Positions 44,070 through 53,654 are shown, counted from the stretch's first letter. The stretch is 64,000 nt of DNA from Verrucomicrobiota bacterium (GCA_023399155.1 JAEWQP010000028.1:109418-173417); one strand, 5' to 3'. Notes: generated by a model not told the origin, from the sequence alone. Made by a program: numbers and translations.

Positions 44070-45404
44070 ATGCATGACGCGGCGATTGTCGTCATCGGAG
44101 GCGGAGTGGCGGGTCTGGCGGCGGCTGCCCGACTGGCCGATCGCGGACACGGAGTCGTGTTGCTGGAAGCGCGCGACCGGCTCGGTGGGCGCGTTTTCAC
44201 CGCCCGGGATCCGCACGGGCGAACGTGCCGCGGCGAGTATGGTGCCGAGTTTGTGCACGGCGGCAGCGCCGAGCTGGATGCGCTCATGCGGGCGGCGCGG
44301 ATGCGAACACGATCCGCTCCGCCGGCTCAATGGTGGAGGACGGAGGCGGGGCTCGAGCGCCTGGAAGATTTTTGGGAGCGCGTGGGCGCCGTCGCCGACC
44401 AGATTCCAAAGGGAAGCCGGGGATGGTCCTTCGATGATTTTCTCAGGCGGCGCGGGCACAGGATCGACGTTCGCGACCGCGAGCGCACGCGCGCCTACGT
44501 GCAGAGCTTCAATGCCGCGCCCGCCGACCGGCTGAGTGCGTGGTCGCTTCGCGGCAACCGCGCGGGCGCGGATGACGACGATCGCTTCGTGGTCAACGGA
44601 TACGACCGGCTCATCGCCGCGTTGGAGAAGCGCTGTCGGCGCGCAGGTGTCGATATTCGCCTCGAGGCGCGGGTGGCCGCCGTGCGCTGGCGGCGCGGCG
44701 AAGTGATCGTGGATCTCGAGCGTGGCGCGGGGGCTGAAGCCGCGTCGCGCCGCATGGTCGGCAGAGCCGCGGTGATCACGCTTCCGCTGGGCGTCCTGCG
44801 GCGCGGATCCGTTCGCTTCGTCCCGGCTCTGCGCGAGAAGACACGGGCGATCCGCCGCATCGGCTGGGGCCAGGTGGTGCGAATCGGCCTGCAGTTTCAT
44901 CGGGAACTGCCGGCGTGCGACTGGCTGCCGGCGGCCTTGCGTGCGCGCGGAGGCAGGGCGTTCAGATTTGTCAATGTTCCGGAGTTGCCGGTGCCGGTTT
45001 GGTGGGCTCCCCGCCCGCCCGAGGGCGTGCTCATCGGCTGGGCCGGCGGGCCCGCGGCGGAGCCGTTGACCCGGTGTTCCGCGGCCGAGGTGCGCCGCGC
45101 TGCGCTGCGGTCGCTCGCCCACATCGCGGGTGTGCCGGTGGCGCGGGTGCAATCGGACGTGAAGGACTCGTTCCTGCACGACTGGGCCGCCGATCCCGAC
45201 ACAGGCGGTGCCTACAGCTATGTCTCCGCCGGGGCGGAAAACGAAGCCCGGCGCCTTGCGCGGCCCGTGGCTGGAACGCTCTTCTTTGCCGGAGAAGCCA
45301 CCGCAGACGAGACCGGGACGGTGCACGGCGCGCTCGCCAGCGGATTGCGCGCAGCGGACGAGGTGAAGCGCACAGCTCGCGGAACCGCGCGCGCCCGCGA
45401 TTGA
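44070..45404 (+). CDS. FAD-dependent amine oxidase family protein
   Basis: A 444-residue flavoprotein starting MHDAAIVVIGGGVAGLAAAARLADRG at 44070, giving the dinucleotide-binding motif at residues 7-12. EARDRLGGRVFT follows, the second motif of monoamine-oxidase-like enzymes. The C-terminal FAD motif is TLFFAGEATADETGTVHGALASGLRAADEV. LPLGVLRRG is also typical of polyamine oxidases and lysine-specific demethylase relatives. The substrate is unknown. It has no signal peptide, is divergent from cheR, and lies 31 bases before the Dabb protein. Confidence 0.92.
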   Translation: MHDAAIVVIGGGVAGLAAAARLADRGHGVVLLEARDRLGGRVFTARDPHGRTCRGEYGAEFVHGGSAELDALMRAARMRTRSAPPAQWWRTEAGLERLEDFWERVGAVADQIPKGSRGWSFDDFLRRRGHRIDVRDRERTRAYVQSFNAAPADRLSAWSLRGNRAGADDDDRFVVNGYDRLIAALEKRCRRAGVDIRLEARVAAVRWRRGEVIVDLERGAGAEAASRRMVGRAAVITLPLGVLRRGSVRFVPALREKTRAIRRIGWGQVVRIGLQFHRELPACDWLPAALRARGGRAFRFVNVPELPVPVWWAPRPPEGVLIGWAGGPAAEPLTRCSAAEVRRAALRSLAHIAGVPVARVQSDVKDSFLHDWAADPDTGGAYSYVSAGAENEARRLARPVAGTLFFAGEATADETGTVHGALASGLRAADEVKRTARGTARARD

Positions 45405-45435
45405 CCACGACCCCGCTCGTGCACGTAATCCTGCC

Positions 45436-45873
45436 ATGCGCGATGCCACTCACGTGACCCGGCGCGGTTTCCTCGCCTGCTCGGCGGGCGCCGTGCTCGC
45501 CGCGGCGGCGGCGCCCGGCCTCCTTCATGCAGCCTCAGCCACGACTTCCATGACGCCCTCGACCCCCAAGTTGGTTCACCACGTTTTCTTCTGGCTCAAG
45601 AACCCCGAGTCCAAGCCGGACCTCGACCGTCTGCTGGCCGGCATCCGCACGCTGGGCGCCATCGAGACCGTGCGGAGCCTGCATGTCGGTGTGCCGGCCT
45701 CGACCGAGAAACGCGCCGTGGTGGACAACAGCTTCAGCGCGTCGGAACTGCTGATGTTCGACAGCGTGGAGGATCAGAACGCCTACCAGGTGCATCCGAT
45801 CCACCAGAAGTTTGTCGAGGACTGCTCGCAGCTCTGGTCGAAGGTCGTGGTCTACGACTCCGTCGCCGTGTAG
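45436..45873 (+). CDS. Dabb (stress-responsive A/B barrel) protein with Tat signal
   Basis: A 145-residue protein. The N-terminus THVTRRGFLACSAGAVLAAAAAPG is a twin-arginine signal peptide. The mature part begins around residue 33 and carries the Dabb fold: LVHHVFFWLKNPESKPDLDRLLAGIRTL and VVDNSFSASELLMFDSVEDQNAYQVHPIHQKFVEDCSQLWSKVVVYDS. The ferredoxin-like dimer is often a small-molecule binding or catalytic module of unknown substrate. It follows the amine oxidase closely and may be its partner. Confidence 0.9.
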   Translation: MRDATHVTRRGFLACSAGAVLAAAAAPGLLHAASATTSMTPSTPKLVHHVFFWLKNPESKPDLDRLLAGIRTLGAIETVRSLHVGVPASTEKRAVVDNSFSASELLMFDSVEDQNAYQVHPIHQKFVEDCSQLWSKVVVYDSVAV

Positions 45874-45905
45874 GCGGGCATCCGCGTGCTGCCGCGCGGG
45901 GGTTG

Positions 45906-46439
45906 TCAGCCTTCGATGATGCGTCGCAGGTCGGCGAGAAACCCCTGCACGCCATCCGGAGTCAGCCCGAGGCGCCCGCATTCGCGGCCGGTCTGGTCGA
46001 TGACGACAACGGTTGGGAAACCGGTGATGTCGAATCGCTGCATGAGCGCACGGTTCTGCTCCTGCTCGCGCGGGCCGAGTTCGGTTTGGCGCGGAAAGTC
46101 GATGCGTAGCAGCACCAGCCTGCCGGCGGCGAAGTTCGCGAATTCGGCCGTCTGAAACACCTCGGCATCCATCCGCTTGCAGGCTCCACACCAGTCGGAA
46201 CCAGTGAAGGCAAGCAGCACCGGCCGGCCCTGCAGGTGCGCCTCGCGGATGGCGGTCTCCGTTGCGGGCGTGAACGGAATGTTCTCGATGGAACGTTGGG
46301 TGAGGGCACGCACGGCCAGATAGCCGACGCATGCCAGCACAAAAACAACAATGGCTTTCTTCACACGAAATCGGGGTTCAGAGGCAGCATTCGACCGGGC
46401 GTCCGCGCGCTTGAGTCTGCTCAACCGTGAGAGCTGCAA
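45906..46439 (-). CDS. Membrane-anchored thioredoxin-like protein (WCGAC)
   Basis: A 177-residue protein; an internal GTG or the first ATG may be the start. One membrane segment (KKAIVVFVLACVGYLAVRAL) at about residues 27-46 precedes a thioredoxin domain. The redox motif WCGAC sits in LLAFTGSDWCGACKRMDAEVF, as in DsbD-gamma and related exported reductases. The cis-proline is in ITGFPTVVVID. It probably reduces or forms disulfides in the periplasm. It is convergent with the Dabb gene. Unlike the locus at 52.5 kb, its cysteines are intact. Confidence 0.9.
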   Translation of the reverse strand: MQLSRLSRLKRADARSNAASEPRFRVKKAIVVFVLACVGYLAVRALTQRSIENIPFTPATETAIREAHLQGRPVLLAFTGSDWCGACKRMDAEVFQTAEFANFAAGRLVLLRIDFPRQTELGPREQEQNRALMQRFDITGFPTVVVIDQTGRECGRLGLTPDGVQGFLADLRRIIEG

Positions 46440-46605
46440 ACGTTGACTCGAACGCGGTGAAACAACCGTGAATCCGCGCGGCCCGGTTGCGCGGCCCGGC
46501 GGGCGAACCGACCGCGAATTGAACGAGGAGCCCGCCGCGTGCGTGTCGTGCGGGGCGACGTGGCCGACGGTCTCAGGCTCGCGCAGTCCTGTCGGGTGAG
46601 GTTCC

Positions 46606-48516
46606 TCACGGCTTCCAGGTCTCCGCCATCCACGGCCTGTCGGCGGAGGCGGCGTCGCGGCCCTGCGTCAGGGTGATCGTCCTCGGGGTCTCGCCGGGGC
46701 GCACGAGGACCTGCAACTCGATCGTCTCGCCATGCCGCCGGCCCATGAACAGGCGGTGAAACTCGCTGTCGCGCGTGAAGCGGGCGACAAGGGTCTGCAC
46801 GCTGCGTCCGTCGGCAGCGAGGATCACGGCACCCGGACGGAGGCCGCGCGCCTCGGCCTCCGAGTCCCGCGCCACGCGCTTGACCGCGAGTTGCAGGATC
46901 TGGCGCGTGTCCGGATCGGCCGTGACGCCGAGCGCCAGGCCAAACGACGTCTCGATCGCCGGAAGGTCGCGGACGACGAATGTCTCGAGCTCGTTTACGG
47001 AAGGGTCGTTACTGTCAACGAGGGCGGCGAGTTCGCTGATGCGCGCGTCATCCGCGAAACCCGCGGCGACTGCAGCATCGAGACTGGAGCGCGCGCCCTT
47101 GCGATCGCCGAGTGCGACGCGCGCGCAGGCAAGCCGGTAGTGCGCGCCCGGGTCTTCGCGCCTGACGAGCGTGGCCGCCTCGAAGCGCCGGGCGGCCTCG
47201 GGAAAGTCGCGGCCTTCCATCGCCTCGCGCGCCGACTCCATGAGGCTGGTGAAGGTCGCCGCGAGCACGCGTCGAGCCGCGGCATCGGTCCGGCCGGCCC
47301 GCTGGAGTTCTCGCACGAGCCCACGCAGCGGTGCCGCGGGCTCGATCGTGCGTGGCGCGTCGAGCGGCGTCGCGCCCGGGCGGAAGGTTGGTTCCCAGTC
47401 TCCGGACCAGGCGCCGTCGCGTCCCGACATCGGCTCATCGGCAGGGAACGCGGCCGGGGTGCGTTGCCACACGCCTGCGCCGTCGTCGTTTCCCACCCGG
47501 GCGTTGTCCCGCGCTGCGGGATCGAGCAGAAAGGTCACCGCCGCCCCCATGCGTCCGAACCAGCGCTCCTCCCGGGCTGCGGCTTTCTTCTCCTCGGCCA
47601 GGAAACGCCGCACGGCCCGCGAGCGCCCCAGTTCGGCAGCGCGCCGGGCGACCTCGGCGGTGTCGACCAGGCCGGAGAAATCGGCGACCAGCGCGGTATA
47701 TTCGATCCACGCCTGCGCCTCGTCGCGAAGTGACGCCGCTTCGCGCATCCGGGAATCAAATACGCTTCGGACCCAGGGGTCGTCGGGCGCGGCCGCGCCG
47801 GAACGGACGGCCTGGAGCCGCAGCCATTCCAGGGCGCGCTCGGCCACCGCCGGGGGCATCCAGGCGTGGGCGCCTTCGAAGATCACCAGCCGGTGGGGCG
47901 TGCCGCGCCCGGCGAGTGCGGTGTCGGTGCGGCGCATCTCCTGGTAGTTGAAATCCTCCCGCCCCGCCGTGCCGAAGAAGGCGAAGCGCACCACCTCGGG
48001 AGGCTGGGCGCCGGAAAACCCGGCCCCGCACGCGATCACGCCTGCAAAGTCCCCGGCCTCGGCCACGCGGCAGGCCACGCGCGCTCCGCCCGAGAATCCG
48101 GCGGCGAAGGCGAGCCGGCGATCGATGCGGAACCGGATCTGGGTGTCGCGCAGCATGGCGTCGGCGGCGGCGTGGCTGCGCAGCCAGGGGCCGTTGCGGG
48201 CGTTGTTCGAACCGGCCAGGATGAAACCGAGCTTTTCCGCCGCGGCGAGCAGGTGCTCGACCGGCACCGCTCCGCGGGCGGCGGGGTCAAAGCAGAACAC
48301 AATCGGCCATGCGCGATCCGGCGTGTATCCGGACGGCAGATAAAGCGCGTATGACTGCCCGGGAAAGTCGCGGCACTCGACTCGTGCGTGGAGCATGCCC
48401 GGAGCCAGCGGCTGGGCGGCGAGCCGATCCGGCCCCGCGATCAGGAGCGCGAGCGAGGCGAGGGCGACGACGTGGCGCAGGCCGCGGGATGTGGGGGCCC
48501 TGGACATCGCTGTCAT
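46606..48516 (-). CDS. Exported protein with hydrolase-like, TPR and PDZ domains
   Basis: A 636-residue protein with a signal peptide (VVALASLALLIAGPDRLAAQ). Residues 40-235 look like an esterase/polyhydroxybutyrate-depolymerase-like alpha/beta hydrolase: YALYLPSGYTPDRAWPIVFCFDP and a nucleophile-like AAGFSGGARVA. Helical segments with TPR-type sequence (AMEGRDFPEAARRFEAATLV, HYRLACARVALGDRKGA) follow. The C-terminal PDZ-like part (ARGLRPGAVILAADGRSVQTLVARF) is at about 560-610. I do not know a named family with this combination. It may act on cell-surface polymers. No operon partner is evident. Confidence 0.75.
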   Translation of the reverse strand: MTAMSRAPTSRGLRHVVALASLALLIAGPDRLAAQPLAPGMLHARVECRDFPGQSYALYLPSGYTPDRAWPIVFCFDPAARGAVPVEHLLAAAEKLGFILAGSNNARNGPWLRSHAAADAMLRDTQIRFRIDRRLAFAAGFSGGARVACRVAEAGDFAGVIACGAGFSGAQPPEVVRFAFFGTAGREDFNYQEMRRTDTALAGRGTPHRLVIFEGAHAWMPPAVAERALEWLRLQAVRSGAAAPDDPWVRSVFDSRMREAASLRDEAQAWIEYTALVADFSGLVDTAEVARRAAELGRSRAVRRFLAEEKKAAAREERWFGRMGAAVTFLLDPAARDNARVGNDDGAGVWQRTPAAFPADEPMSGRDGAWSGDWEPTFRPGATPLDAPRTIEPAAPLRGLVRELQRAGRTDAAARRVLAATFTSLMESAREAMEGRDFPEAARRFEAATLVRREDPGAHYRLACARVALGDRKGARSSLDAAVAAGFADDARISELAALVDSNDPSVNELETFVVRDLPAIETSFGLALGVTADPDTRQILQLAVKRVARDSEAEARGLRPGAVILAADGRSVQTLVARFTRDSEFHRLFMGRRHGETIELQVLVRPGETPRTITLTQGRDAASADRPWMAETWKP

Positions 48517-48639
48517 AACCCCGCGGCGTGGCGCCCCCCTTCAAGCCCGGGTACGCGTACGTGTGGCAGCGCTCGGTGTCGTCCCGGGGCTGGCCGGCGG
48601 AATCCAGAACCCCGGGCCGGGCGGCAGCGATCTCGCCCC

Positions 48640-48674
48640 AAAAGAAAAGCCCCGCGTTCCGGCGAACGCGGGGC
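48640..48674 (-). terminator. Rho-independent terminator of ppdK
   Basis: On the minus strand GCCCCGCGTTC pairs with GAACGCGGGGC, 11 perfect pairs around a 4-base loop (48649-48674), followed by a T-rich tract TTTTCTTTT (48640-48648). It lies 69 bases after the ppdK stop, and is the clearest terminator in the window. Confidence 0.88.
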
Positions 48675-48697
48675 CCGAATGGTCGGCTCGAGGCCTG

Positions 48698-48732
48698 GAG
48701 CTTACAGCCTATCGCTTACAGCTTATCGCTTC
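48698..48732. repeat. Short heptad arm (CAGCTTA / TCGCTTA)
   Basis: Five 7-base units, GAGCTTA, CAGCCTA, TCGCTTA, CAGCTTA, TCGCTTC, between the ppdK stop and its terminator. It is the same unit family as the right arm at 39984-40025 but lacks an inverse arm. Confidence 0.65.
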
Positions 48733-48742
48733 TTCCGTCCCC

Positions 48743-51544
48743 TCACTTCTTCGCGGCCTTGGCCTCGACCACGGCGGCCTGGGCGGCGGCGAGGCGGGCG
48801 ACCGGCACGCGATACGGCGAGCACGATACGTAGGTGAGGCCGAGCTTGTGGCAGAACTTCACCGAGTCCGGGTCGCCGCCGTGTTCGCCGCAGATGCCGA
48901 GCTTGATGTCGGGGCGGCTCTTGCGACCCTTCTCGATCGCGATCTGCATGAGCTGGCCGACGCCGGTCTGGTCGATGGAGGCGAACGGGTTTTTCTTGAT
49001 GATCTCCGAGCCCTGGTAGGCAGGGAGGAACGAACCGGAGTCGTCGCGCGACATGCCCAGCGTGGTCTGCGTGAGGTCGTTCGTGCCGAAGCTGAAGAAC
49101 TCCGCGGTCTGCGCGACCTCGTCGGCCGTGAGGGCACCGCGCGGCACTTCGATCATCGTGCCGACCTTGTAGGCGATCTTCGTCTTGGTCTCGGACTGCA
49201 CGGCCTTGGCGACCGCGTGGACGATCTCCACCTGCAGATCGAGCTCCTTCTTGAAGCCGACGAGCGGGATCATGATCTCGGGGTTGGCCTTCACGCCGGC
49301 CTTCTTCGCCTCGACGGCGGCCTCGAACACGGCGCGCGCCTGCATCTCGGTGATCTCCGGATAACGGATACCGAGGCGACAGCCGCGGAAGCCGAGCATC
49401 GGGTTGAACTCGTGCAACTCGTGCACGCGGCCCATGATCCGCTCGACCTGGATGCCCAGCTTGCGGGCGAGGTCGAACTGCTGCTCCTTCGAGTGGGGCA
49501 GGAATTCGTGCAGCGGGGGATCGAGGAAGCGGATCGTGGCCGGGAAGCCCTTGAGCGCCTTGAAGATCCCGAGGAAGTCGCTGCGCTGGTACGGCAGGAG
49601 CTTGGCCAGGGCGGCCTTGCGGGCCTCGACCGTGTCGGCGAGGATCATCTCACGCATCGCGTCGATGCGGTCGCCCTCGAAGAACATGTGCTCCGTGCGC
49701 GTGAGGCCGATGCCGGTGGCGCCAAACGCGATCGCGTTCTGCGTCTGTTCGGGCGTGTCGGCATTGGTGCGGACCTGCAGCTTGCTGGCCTGCGAGCACC
49801 ACTTCATCAGCTGGGCGTAGCTCTTGAACTTCTCCGTCTTCTGGGCCTCCGCGTCGTTGTTGAGGAGACCGGCGATGATCTCGGACGGCGCTGTCTTGAT
49901 CTGGCCGGCGTAGACCGTGCCGGACGTGCCGTCGATCGAGAGGTAGTCGCCCTCGCCAAAGGTCTGGCCGGCGATGTTCGCGGTCTTCTTGTCGTAGTCG
50001 ATCGCCACAGCTGCGGCGCCGCAGACGCACACCTTGCCCATCTGGCGGGCCACGAGGGCGGCGTGTGAGGACACGCCACCACGGGCGGTGAGGATGCCCT
50101 CGGCGGCGATCATGCCGCGGAGGTCCTCGGGCGAGGTCTCGACGCGAACCAGGAGGACCTTCTCACCCTTCTCGGCGGCGGACACCGCGCGGTCGGCGTT
50201 GAAGTAGATCTTGCCGGTGGCGGCGCCAGGGCCGGCGGGCAGGCCGGTCGCGATCACCTTGGCCTTCTTCACCTCGGCGAGGTCGAAGATCGGGGCGAGG
50301 AGCTGCTCGAGCTGGTCGGCCGGGTTGCGCAGGATCGCGGTCTGCCAGTCGATGAGCTTCTCCTTCACCATATCGATGGAGAACTTCAGCGCGGCGGCGG
50401 CGGTGCGCTTGCCATTGCGCGTCTGGAGCATGAACAGCTTGCCGTCCTGGATCGTGAACTCCACGTCCTGCACGTCCTTGAAATGCTTCTCGAGCGTCGC
50501 GCGGACCTTGAGGAGCTCGGCGTAGCTCTTGGGCATCTGCTCCTTGAGCTTGATCACGGGCTCGGGCGTGCGAACGCCGGCGACGACGTCCTCACCCTGG
50601 GCGTTGATCAGAAACTCGCCATAGAACTCGTTGGCGCCGTTGGCCGGGTTGCGGGTGAAGGCCACGCCGGAGCCGGAGGTCTCGCCGGTGTTGCCGAACA
50701 CCATCGCCTGCACGTTGACTGCAGTGCCCCATTCGGACGGGATGTTGTACTTCTGGCGGTAGACAATCGCGCGGTCGTTCATCCAGGAGCCGAACACCGC
50801 GCCGGCGGCGCCGCGCAGCTGGTCCCACGGATCGTTCGGGAATTCCTTGCCGGTGCGCTCCTTCACCAGGGCCTTGAAGCGGCGCACGAGCGTCTTCTGG
50901 TCGTCGGGCGTGAGCCGGGAGTCCTCGATGTCGGCATGATAGCGCTCGTGCTTGAGCGCGTGGATGACGGTCTCGAACGGCTCGTGGTCCTCGTTCTCGC
51001 GCTTCTGCACGCCGAGCACCACGTCGCCGTACATCTGGATGAAACGGCGGTAGCAATCCCAGGCGAAGCGCGGGTTGTTGGTCGCGTTCTCAAGGGCAAC
51101 GACGGTCTGGTCGTTGAGGCCGAGGTTGAGGATGGTGTCCATCATGCCCGGCATGGAGTCGCGGGCACCGGAGCGGACGGCGACGAGGAGCGGCATGCCG
51201 TTGGTGGCGCCGAACTTCGTGCCCATGATCTTTTCCATGTTCGCCACGCCCGCTTCCATCTGCGCCTGGAGCGCGGCCGGGTAGGTGCGCTTGTTGGCGT
51301 AGTAGTAGGTGCAGACTTCGGTCGTGATCGTGAAGCCCGGAGGCACCGGGAGCCCGATGCGGGTCATCTCGGCCAGGTTGGCACCCTTGCCGCCGAGGAG
51401 GTTCTTCATGGAACCATCGCCGTCGGCCTTCCCATTGCCCCAAGTATAGACGTACTTGGCGGCCTTGGGGGCGGCGGGCTTCTTCGCTGCAGGTTTCTTC
51501 GCCGGCTTGGCGGCGGGTTTCTTGGCTTTCGATTTAGCGACCAT
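48743..51544 (-). CDS. ppdK: Pyruvate, phosphate dikinase
   Basis: PPDK interconverts pyruvate, ATP and phosphate with PEP, AMP and pyrophosphate. The protein has 933 residues starting MVAKSKAKKPAAK at 51544. The first 30 residues are Lys/Ala/Pro-rich, unlike other PPDKs, which start near YVYTWGNGKADG. The N-terminal ATP-grasp part has MKNLLGGKGANLAEM and PLLVAVRSGARDSMPGMMDT. The phosphohistidine is in TARGGVSSHAALVARQMGKVCVCG, and the PEP site in the C-terminal barrel has FFSFGTNDLTQTTLG and GICGEHGGDP. It ends at a strong terminator. It is central carbon metabolism, likely in gluconeogenesis or pyrophosphate-based glycolysis. Confidence 0.97.
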   Translation of the reverse strand: MVAKSKAKKPAAKPAKKPAAKKPAAPKAAKYVYTWGNGKADGDGSMKNLLGGKGANLAEMTRIGLPVPPGFTITTEVCTYYYANKRTYPAALQAQMEAGVANMEKIMGTKFGATNGMPLLVAVRSGARDSMPGMMDTILNLGLNDQTVVALENATNNPRFAWDCYRRFIQMYGDVVLGVQKRENEDHEPFETVIHALKHERYHADIEDSRLTPDDQKTLVRRFKALVKERTGKEFPNDPWDQLRGAAGAVFGSWMNDRAIVYRQKYNIPSEWGTAVNVQAMVFGNTGETSGSGVAFTRNPANGANEFYGEFLINAQGEDVVAGVRTPEPVIKLKEQMPKSYAELLKVRATLEKHFKDVQDVEFTIQDGKLFMLQTRNGKRTAAAALKFSIDMVKEKLIDWQTAILRNPADQLEQLLAPIFDLAEVKKAKVIATGLPAGPGAATGKIYFNADRAVSAAEKGEKVLLVRVETSPEDLRGMIAAEGILTARGGVSSHAALVARQMGKVCVCGAAAVAIDYDKKTANIAGQTFGEGDYLSIDGTSGTVYAGQIKTAPSEIIAGLLNNDAEAQKTEKFKSYAQLMKWCSQASKLQVRTNADTPEQTQNAIAFGATGIGLTRTEHMFFEGDRIDAMREMILADTVEARKAALAKLLPYQRSDFLGIFKALKGFPATIRFLDPPLHEFLPHSKEQQFDLARKLGIQVERIMGRVHELHEFNPMLGFRGCRLGIRYPEITEMQARAVFEAAVEAKKAGVKANPEIMIPLVGFKKELDLQVEIVHAVAKAVQSETKTKIAYKVGTMIEVPRGALTADEVAQTAEFFSFGTNDLTQTTLGMSRDDSGSFLPAYQGSEIIKKNPFASIDQTGVGQLMQIAIEKGRKSRPDIKLGICGEHGGDPDSVKFCHKLGLTYVSCSPYRVPVARLAAAQAAVVEAKAAKK

Positions 51545-52550
51545 GTGTGGTTTCGAGGAAGGTTGGACGTTGAGGCGTGCTCCTGGACGTAAAGGGGGAG
51601 AGCCAAAAGGGCAGGGCCCGGGGGTGTCAATGGAGCAACGCGAGGGGGACATCCGGAGACCGGGGAGCTCGCCGCGCCGCGGCTGCCGGCTGGGCCCGGC
51701 CTGACTGGCGCGTGTGCTTTCGTCCCGACCCTCCCCGCGAATCTGGGGCGCCGTGCATTCCTCTCTCTCAACGCCAGAAACCGCCCGAGTTCGAAGAACC
51801 TCTCTCCCCCCTCTGCCCATGCGCGGCTCCCACCCGTTTCGCGCGCCGCGGGCCCGTCTGCTCAGCGGAGTGTAAAACGCAGCTGTTGTGCGGCACCAAG
51901 GTTCATATCGGCGGATCGCTTTTCTGCAGGTTGGGGCAGTACGCACCGCAAGCTCAGGAAACGATAATCCACTCCGCATGACCGGATGTGAGCCTGTAGC
52001 TGCAAAGCTTCGGGCGCCTCCAATGGAAGGTGGATCGCTTCAAAGAGGGGTGCGGATTGCCACGGGTTTTGTACCCTCGCTACCTGCCGGACCACGCGAC
52101 GACTCGGCCAACACTTGCTCGAATTTCTCGAACTATGAGGTTCGCCGTCAGGCTAGCTGGCCACGTCAAATGTGGCTGCTCGATCGCCAAGCTGGCATGG
52201 CTGACTTCCGAGCGCCGCCTTCGCGCTTCCGTGGGGGGATGGTAATGGAAGAGACTTCGCTGATCGGAAAAAAATCGGCTGTGAGACGAGTTTGTTCTTG
52301 TCTCTATGACCAACAACTTTCTTGTGGTTGGGCAATACTCCAGAACGACAGCGGCTACCCCTTTTTCCGCGAAGTCGTCCCTATCTGCTGATCTTGCTTC
52401 CGGCGGCAACGTCATGGGATGTGTGAACCTCAATGGGTGCACACACGATCATGGAATGCGGTCGTAGCGAAACTAGGGATACGCTTTCGAAACGGGGGTG
52501 GTCACCTTGGAAGAACCACAATCCCTATACCGAGCGCGCCCTAGCCCCAG
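51545..52550. other. Long gene-poor stretch at the left border of the accessory region
   Basis: About 1 kb between ppdK and the thioredoxin-like gene. Open frames exist in both strands (for example near 51888-52391 and 52080-52442) but none has recognisable sequence, signal or operon context. Base composition drops visibly in GC from about 51850 onwards. This is where I place the left border of the accessory RHS region. No transposase or attachment site was recognised. Confidence 0.5.
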
Positions 52551-53654
52551 ATGGGCGTGATGGCCATAATGAAGTCTTCGCAATCCCGGCAGGCAGTTCG
52601 AATCGCAATCATTTTCGGGTTGATCGTTCCCGTCGTGTCTCACGCCGGGCTGAGCGCTCCCCGCGATGCCGGATCAATGGCGGGAGACTTGCTCGATCTC
52701 GAGAAGACCCACGCGGTGCCGGCGTCAATTCAGGTTCCAGTCTCGTCAGATCCCGGCGCTGCTCGGGTCCACCAGACTGCTCGACTTGCTGAGTACATTC
52801 GGGCTGCAAAGCGGCTCCGCACGATTGGCGCAGAGGCTTTGGACGCGGGTGCGGCTGGGCGCGCCCGTCGTCTTGAGGCGATGGTCCTGCTTCACGCCGC
52901 CTACTTGGGGGACGATGCGGCGCGAGTTCGCCGTGAGGAGCTTGTGGCTGCAGTTCGGAGCGACAAGTCCCTCTCTGCGGCGGACAAGTGCGATGTTGTG
53001 GCCTACGCTGAGAACCTGAACGTAGTCCGGGCCGGAAATTATTCGTCAGAGCAAAGGCTGGACGCGTACGAACGCATCGCCCGGTCGCTCATGGCCGATT
53101 TCCCCGAAGCGCCCAAGGGATACGAGATGCTTTTCGGCGTGGCCCATGACCGGTCGGAAGCTTCGGCCGTGGAAGTTGCTTTCGAGTTGCTCGAGCATCG
53201 CAACACACCCGACTCGCTCAAGAGCGTTCTCCATCAACTGCTCAATCGTCATGCCTTGATCGGTCAACGTTTCGACGCGTACGTGGCGAGAGTCTCAGCA
53301 GCGACGAAGTTCGCTGACGAGCACCGAGGCCGTGCGTTCGCAATCTATAGCTGGGCGACATGGGCACCACGCAGCGTGGAACTCGCTCGGGCCATTTGCG
53401 AAGCTGCCCCAGCGGACTGGGGGCTCCTTGGCATCAACATGGATGCCGCCGACGGCGATCCGCGCGAAGTCGCGAACGCGCATGGTCTGAAAGGAGTCCA
53501 GCTGTCCGGTCCCCCGGGATCAGGCTCCGAGCTGGCGTCCATGCTGGCGATACCAACTCCCGGGATGATCTACCTTGTGGATACGAATGGGAACATTCGG
53601 TCCGTCTCCGCTCATCGCGATGTCGTGGCCGCCGTGGCAGCCTTCGAGAAATGA
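52551..53654 (+). CDS. Exported thioredoxin-fold protein lacking active-site cysteines
   Basis: A 367-residue protein; ATGs at 52551 or 52569 precede a signal peptide (AVRIAIIFGLIVPVVSHAG). The middle is helical. The C-terminal 110 residues match a TlpA/thioredoxin domain: FAIYSWATWAPRSVELARAI lines up with the usual FWATWCPPC, but both cysteines are gone (A and S). The cis-proline stretch AIPTPGMIYLVDTNG is kept. It is therefore not a redox enzyme; a binding or chaperone role is inferred. Its TGA overlaps the ATG of the giant RHS gene, so the two are translationally coupled. Confidence 0.82.
   Translation: MGVMAIMKSSQSRQAVRIAIIFGLIVPVVSHAGLSAPRDAGSMAGDLLDLEKTHAVPASIQVPVSSDPGAARVHQTARLAEYIRAAKRLRTIGAEALDAGAAGRARRLEAMVLLHAAYLGDDAARVRREELVAAVRSDKSLSAADKCDVVAYAENLNVVRAGNYSSEQRLDAYERIARSLMADFPEAPKGYEMLFGVAHDRSEASAVEVAFELLEHRNTPDSLKSVLHQLLNRHALIGQRFDAYVARVSAATKFADEHRGRAFAIYSWATWAPRSVELARAICEAAPADWGLLGINMDAADGDPREVANAHGLKGVQLSGPPGSGSELASMLAIPTPGMIYLVDTNGNIRSVSAHRDVVAAVAAFEK

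Noticed and set aside
42969..45449. 826-residue minus-strand frame
   Set aside because: The part beyond 43838 is antisense to the amine oxidase gene; only the CheR part has family sequence.
51888..52442. Opposing open frames in the ppdK-RHS gap
   Set aside because: No signal, motif or operon context in either; treated as non-coding.
53360..53650. Upstream start for the RHS gene
   Set aside because: This stretch overlaps the thioredoxin-like gene in another frame and has no signal peptide; the signal peptide begins at 53651-53663.
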